Positions 11,921 to 12,986 of a DNA stretch of 12,986 nt are shown piece after piece. The DNA is taken from contig CAZOQJ010000066.1 of assembly GCA_964581905.1 (NCBI GenBank), positions 1 through 12,986 of the forward strand, given 5' to 3'. The translations under genes were made by a program, and so were the position numbers. The first letter of the stretch is position 1. Each line of letters begins with the position of its first letter. This stretch comes from CAZBWE01 sp964581905. GTDB taxonomy: Bacteria > Planctomycetota > Phycisphaerae > Sedimentisphaerales > Anaerobacaceae. The notes beneath the pieces were generated by a model. It was not told the DNA's origin. It did not search any database and worked only from the letters and a program-made list of their open reading frames with translations.

Positions 11921-12922
11921 ATGAGTGATATTTACGATGTTATTATTGATGTTATTATTATTGGTGCCGGGCCGGCGGGATTGGCGGCGGCTCTTTATAC
12001 TGCACGCGATAGATTCAGGACGTTAATACTGGAAAAATTTATGCCCGGCGGGCAAATCATCAATACCGACAGAGTCGAAAACTACCCAGCTATAGAAAGA
12101 ATCGATGGTGCAGGCTTGGTAACCCAAATGCAAAAGCAGGTAGAGAGCTTCGGCGCCGAAATTAAAACCGGCTGTGAAGTAACAAAACTGGAAAAACTAA
12201 AAGACGGCAATATCGCTGTTTATTGCGATAAGGATGAGTACACTGCAAGAGTTGTTATCCTCGCATTGGGCAGTATCTATCGCAAGCTCGGTGTCCCCGG
12301 CGAAGAGGAATTTGCCGGATCAGGCGTCAGCTATTGCGGCACCTGCGATGCGCCATTTTTCAAAGGCAAAAACGTCGTTGCTGTCGGCGGCGGAAATACC
12401 GCGATAGAGGAAACCCTGCACCTGACAAAATACGCCGCCAAGGTAACCATCATTCACCGCAGAGATGAATTCAGAGCATCCAGAGTACTCACCGAGGAGC
12501 TTTCAGCAAAGGCCAGTGAGCAGAATTCAAATTTGCTCATCAAACCCAATACTGTCGCAACCGCCATTTTGGGCCAGGGCAAAGTCCAGTCGGTCAGATT
12601 AAAAGATGTCAAAACCAACAAGGAAGAAGATTATCCCTGCGACGGCGTATTTATCTTTATTGGTATGGTGCCGAATACCGGCTTTTTGAAGGGTTTTGTG
12701 GAGCTTACCGACCGTGGTTTTATCAAGTGCGACTGTGCATATTTGCGAACAAAGGTACCGGGCGTCTTTGTAGCCGGTGATTGTAGGATAGGTGCTGCAA
12801 TGCAGTTAGCTACAGCCGCTGGCGATGGCATCGTAGCCGCTATGATGCTAAAACAGTATTTCAGAGACCCAAACTGGTGGAATGAGCCGGTCAGCGACCT
12901 GCTCCAGCCGGGAGGATGGTAA
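11921..12922 (+). CDS. trxB: Thioredoxin reductase (NADPH-type, low molecular weight)
   Basis: FAD-dependent reductase that passes electrons from NADPH to thioredoxin. 333 residues from the ATG at 11921: FAD motif GAGPAG (15-20), MPGGQIINT, redox pair C139/C142 in SYCGTCDAPFF (CGTC instead of the common CATC), NADPH motif GGGNTA (156-161) with HRRDEFRAS (179-187; the Arg pair favours NADPH), and FVAGDCRIG with QLATAAGDG. The usual RQ before the last helix reads MQ. A 12-bp tandem duplication gives DVIIDVIII where DVIIIG is normal. The tail PNWWNEPVSDLLQPGGW is Trp-rich and unlike E. coli TrxB. The ATG at 11921 is preferred over GTG 11909 because GGAG (11906-11909) lies upstream of it. It is downstream of rmuC and the next gene overlaps its stop by one base. 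Confidence 0.94.
   Translation: MSDIYDVIIDVIIIGAGPAGLAAALYTARDRFRTLILEKFMPGGQIINTDRVENYPAIERIDGAGLVTQMQKQVESFGAEIKTGCEVTKLEKLKDGNIAVYCDKDEYTARVVILALGSIYRKLGVPGEEEFAGSGVSYCGTCDAPFFKGKNVVAVGGGNTAIEETLHLTKYAAKVTIIHRRDEFRASRVLTEELSAKASEQNSNLLIKPNTVATAILGQGKVQSVRLKDVKTNKEEDYPCDGVFIFIGMVPNTGFLKGFVELTDRGFIKCDCAYLRTKVPGVFVAGDCRIGAAMQLATAAGDGIVAAMMLKQYFRDPNWWNEPVSDLLQPGGW
11936..11959 (+). repeat. In-frame 12-bp tandem duplication in trxB
   Basis: GATGTTATTATT occurs twice in direct succession (11936-11947 and 11948-11959) and adds four residues (DVII) before the Rossmann glycine motif. It looks like a replication-slippage event that kept the frame. Confidence 0.9.
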
Positions 12923-12986
12923 TGAAGCGTCTGACGAATAATAGCTATCTGGTTAAACTCAGGGTAGAATCTGGAAGGCATAAAAT
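12922..12986 (+). CDS. Start of an unidentified gene, truncated by the window end
   Basis: ATG at 12922-12924 overlaps the trxB stop by one base (TAATG). A strong Shine-Dalgarno sequence, GGGAGG (12910-12915), lies 6 nt upstream. The frame stays open to the end of the window, giving 21 residues that begin MKRLTNNSYLVKLRVESGRH. This is too little to assign a family. The arrangement indicates translational coupling to trxB, so the gene is probably a third member of the rmuC-trxB operon. Confidence 0.75.
   Translation, partial: MKRLTNNSYLVKLRVESGRHK

Overview
The window looks like a chromosomal segment of a moderate-GC, anaerobic-type Planctomycetota bacterium, most likely a Phycisphaerae/Sedimentisphaerales-like lineage. 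This is inferred from the gene mix: PPi-dependent pyruvate phosphate dikinase, a DUF4954 protein beside NagB, a DUF6868-type small membrane protein, an AP2/HNH endonuclease, and long intergenic spacers full of degenerate repeats. No rRNA, tRNA, complete insertion sequence or CRISPR array is visible.

Layout. Bases 2-1876 (+) carry the 3' two thirds of pyruvate phosphate dikinase, closed by a strong intrinsic terminator at 2056-2082. Bases 1877-3760 are a repeat-rich region with two small membrane-protein genes (2104-2340 minus, 2938-3180 plus). It also holds two copies of a 40-nt palindromic repeat, two perfect 9-1-9 palindromes, a 20-nt direct repeat and several tracts of slippage-like repeats. 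An AP2/HNH endonuclease gene (3764-4372) follows, with a hairpin just upstream and another forming its last codons. A clear sigma70 promoter then drives a parvulin-type peptidyl-prolyl isomerase lipoprotein (4561-5742). Convergent to it is a two-gene minus-strand operon: a 663-residue DUF4954 left-handed beta-helix protein, then glucosamine-6-phosphate deaminase (nagB).

A 462-bp spacer separates this operon from a membrane-anchored protein with an N-acetylmuramoyl-L-alanine amidase (Amidase_2) fold that has lost most of its zinc ligands (9060-9611). Its 3' end overlaps a convergent minus-strand pair, HAD hydrolase then ASCH-domain protein. The last operon (+) is rmuC-trxB-(start of an unidentified gene). 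It is driven by an excellent sigma70 promoter whose -35 hexamer abuts an inverted-repeat element that shares its end words with the hairpin before the AP2/HNH gene.

How the genes fit together: most are housekeeping (central carbon metabolism, envelope protein folding, amino-sugar catabolism, DNA maintenance, thiol redox). The less ordinary items are the degenerate amidase, the DUF4954-NagB pairing, a Lys160-to-Met change in the predicted NagB allosteric site, and the repeat families that appear to have shaped a promoter and a protein C-terminus. I found no convincing multi-gene defence or mobile system.
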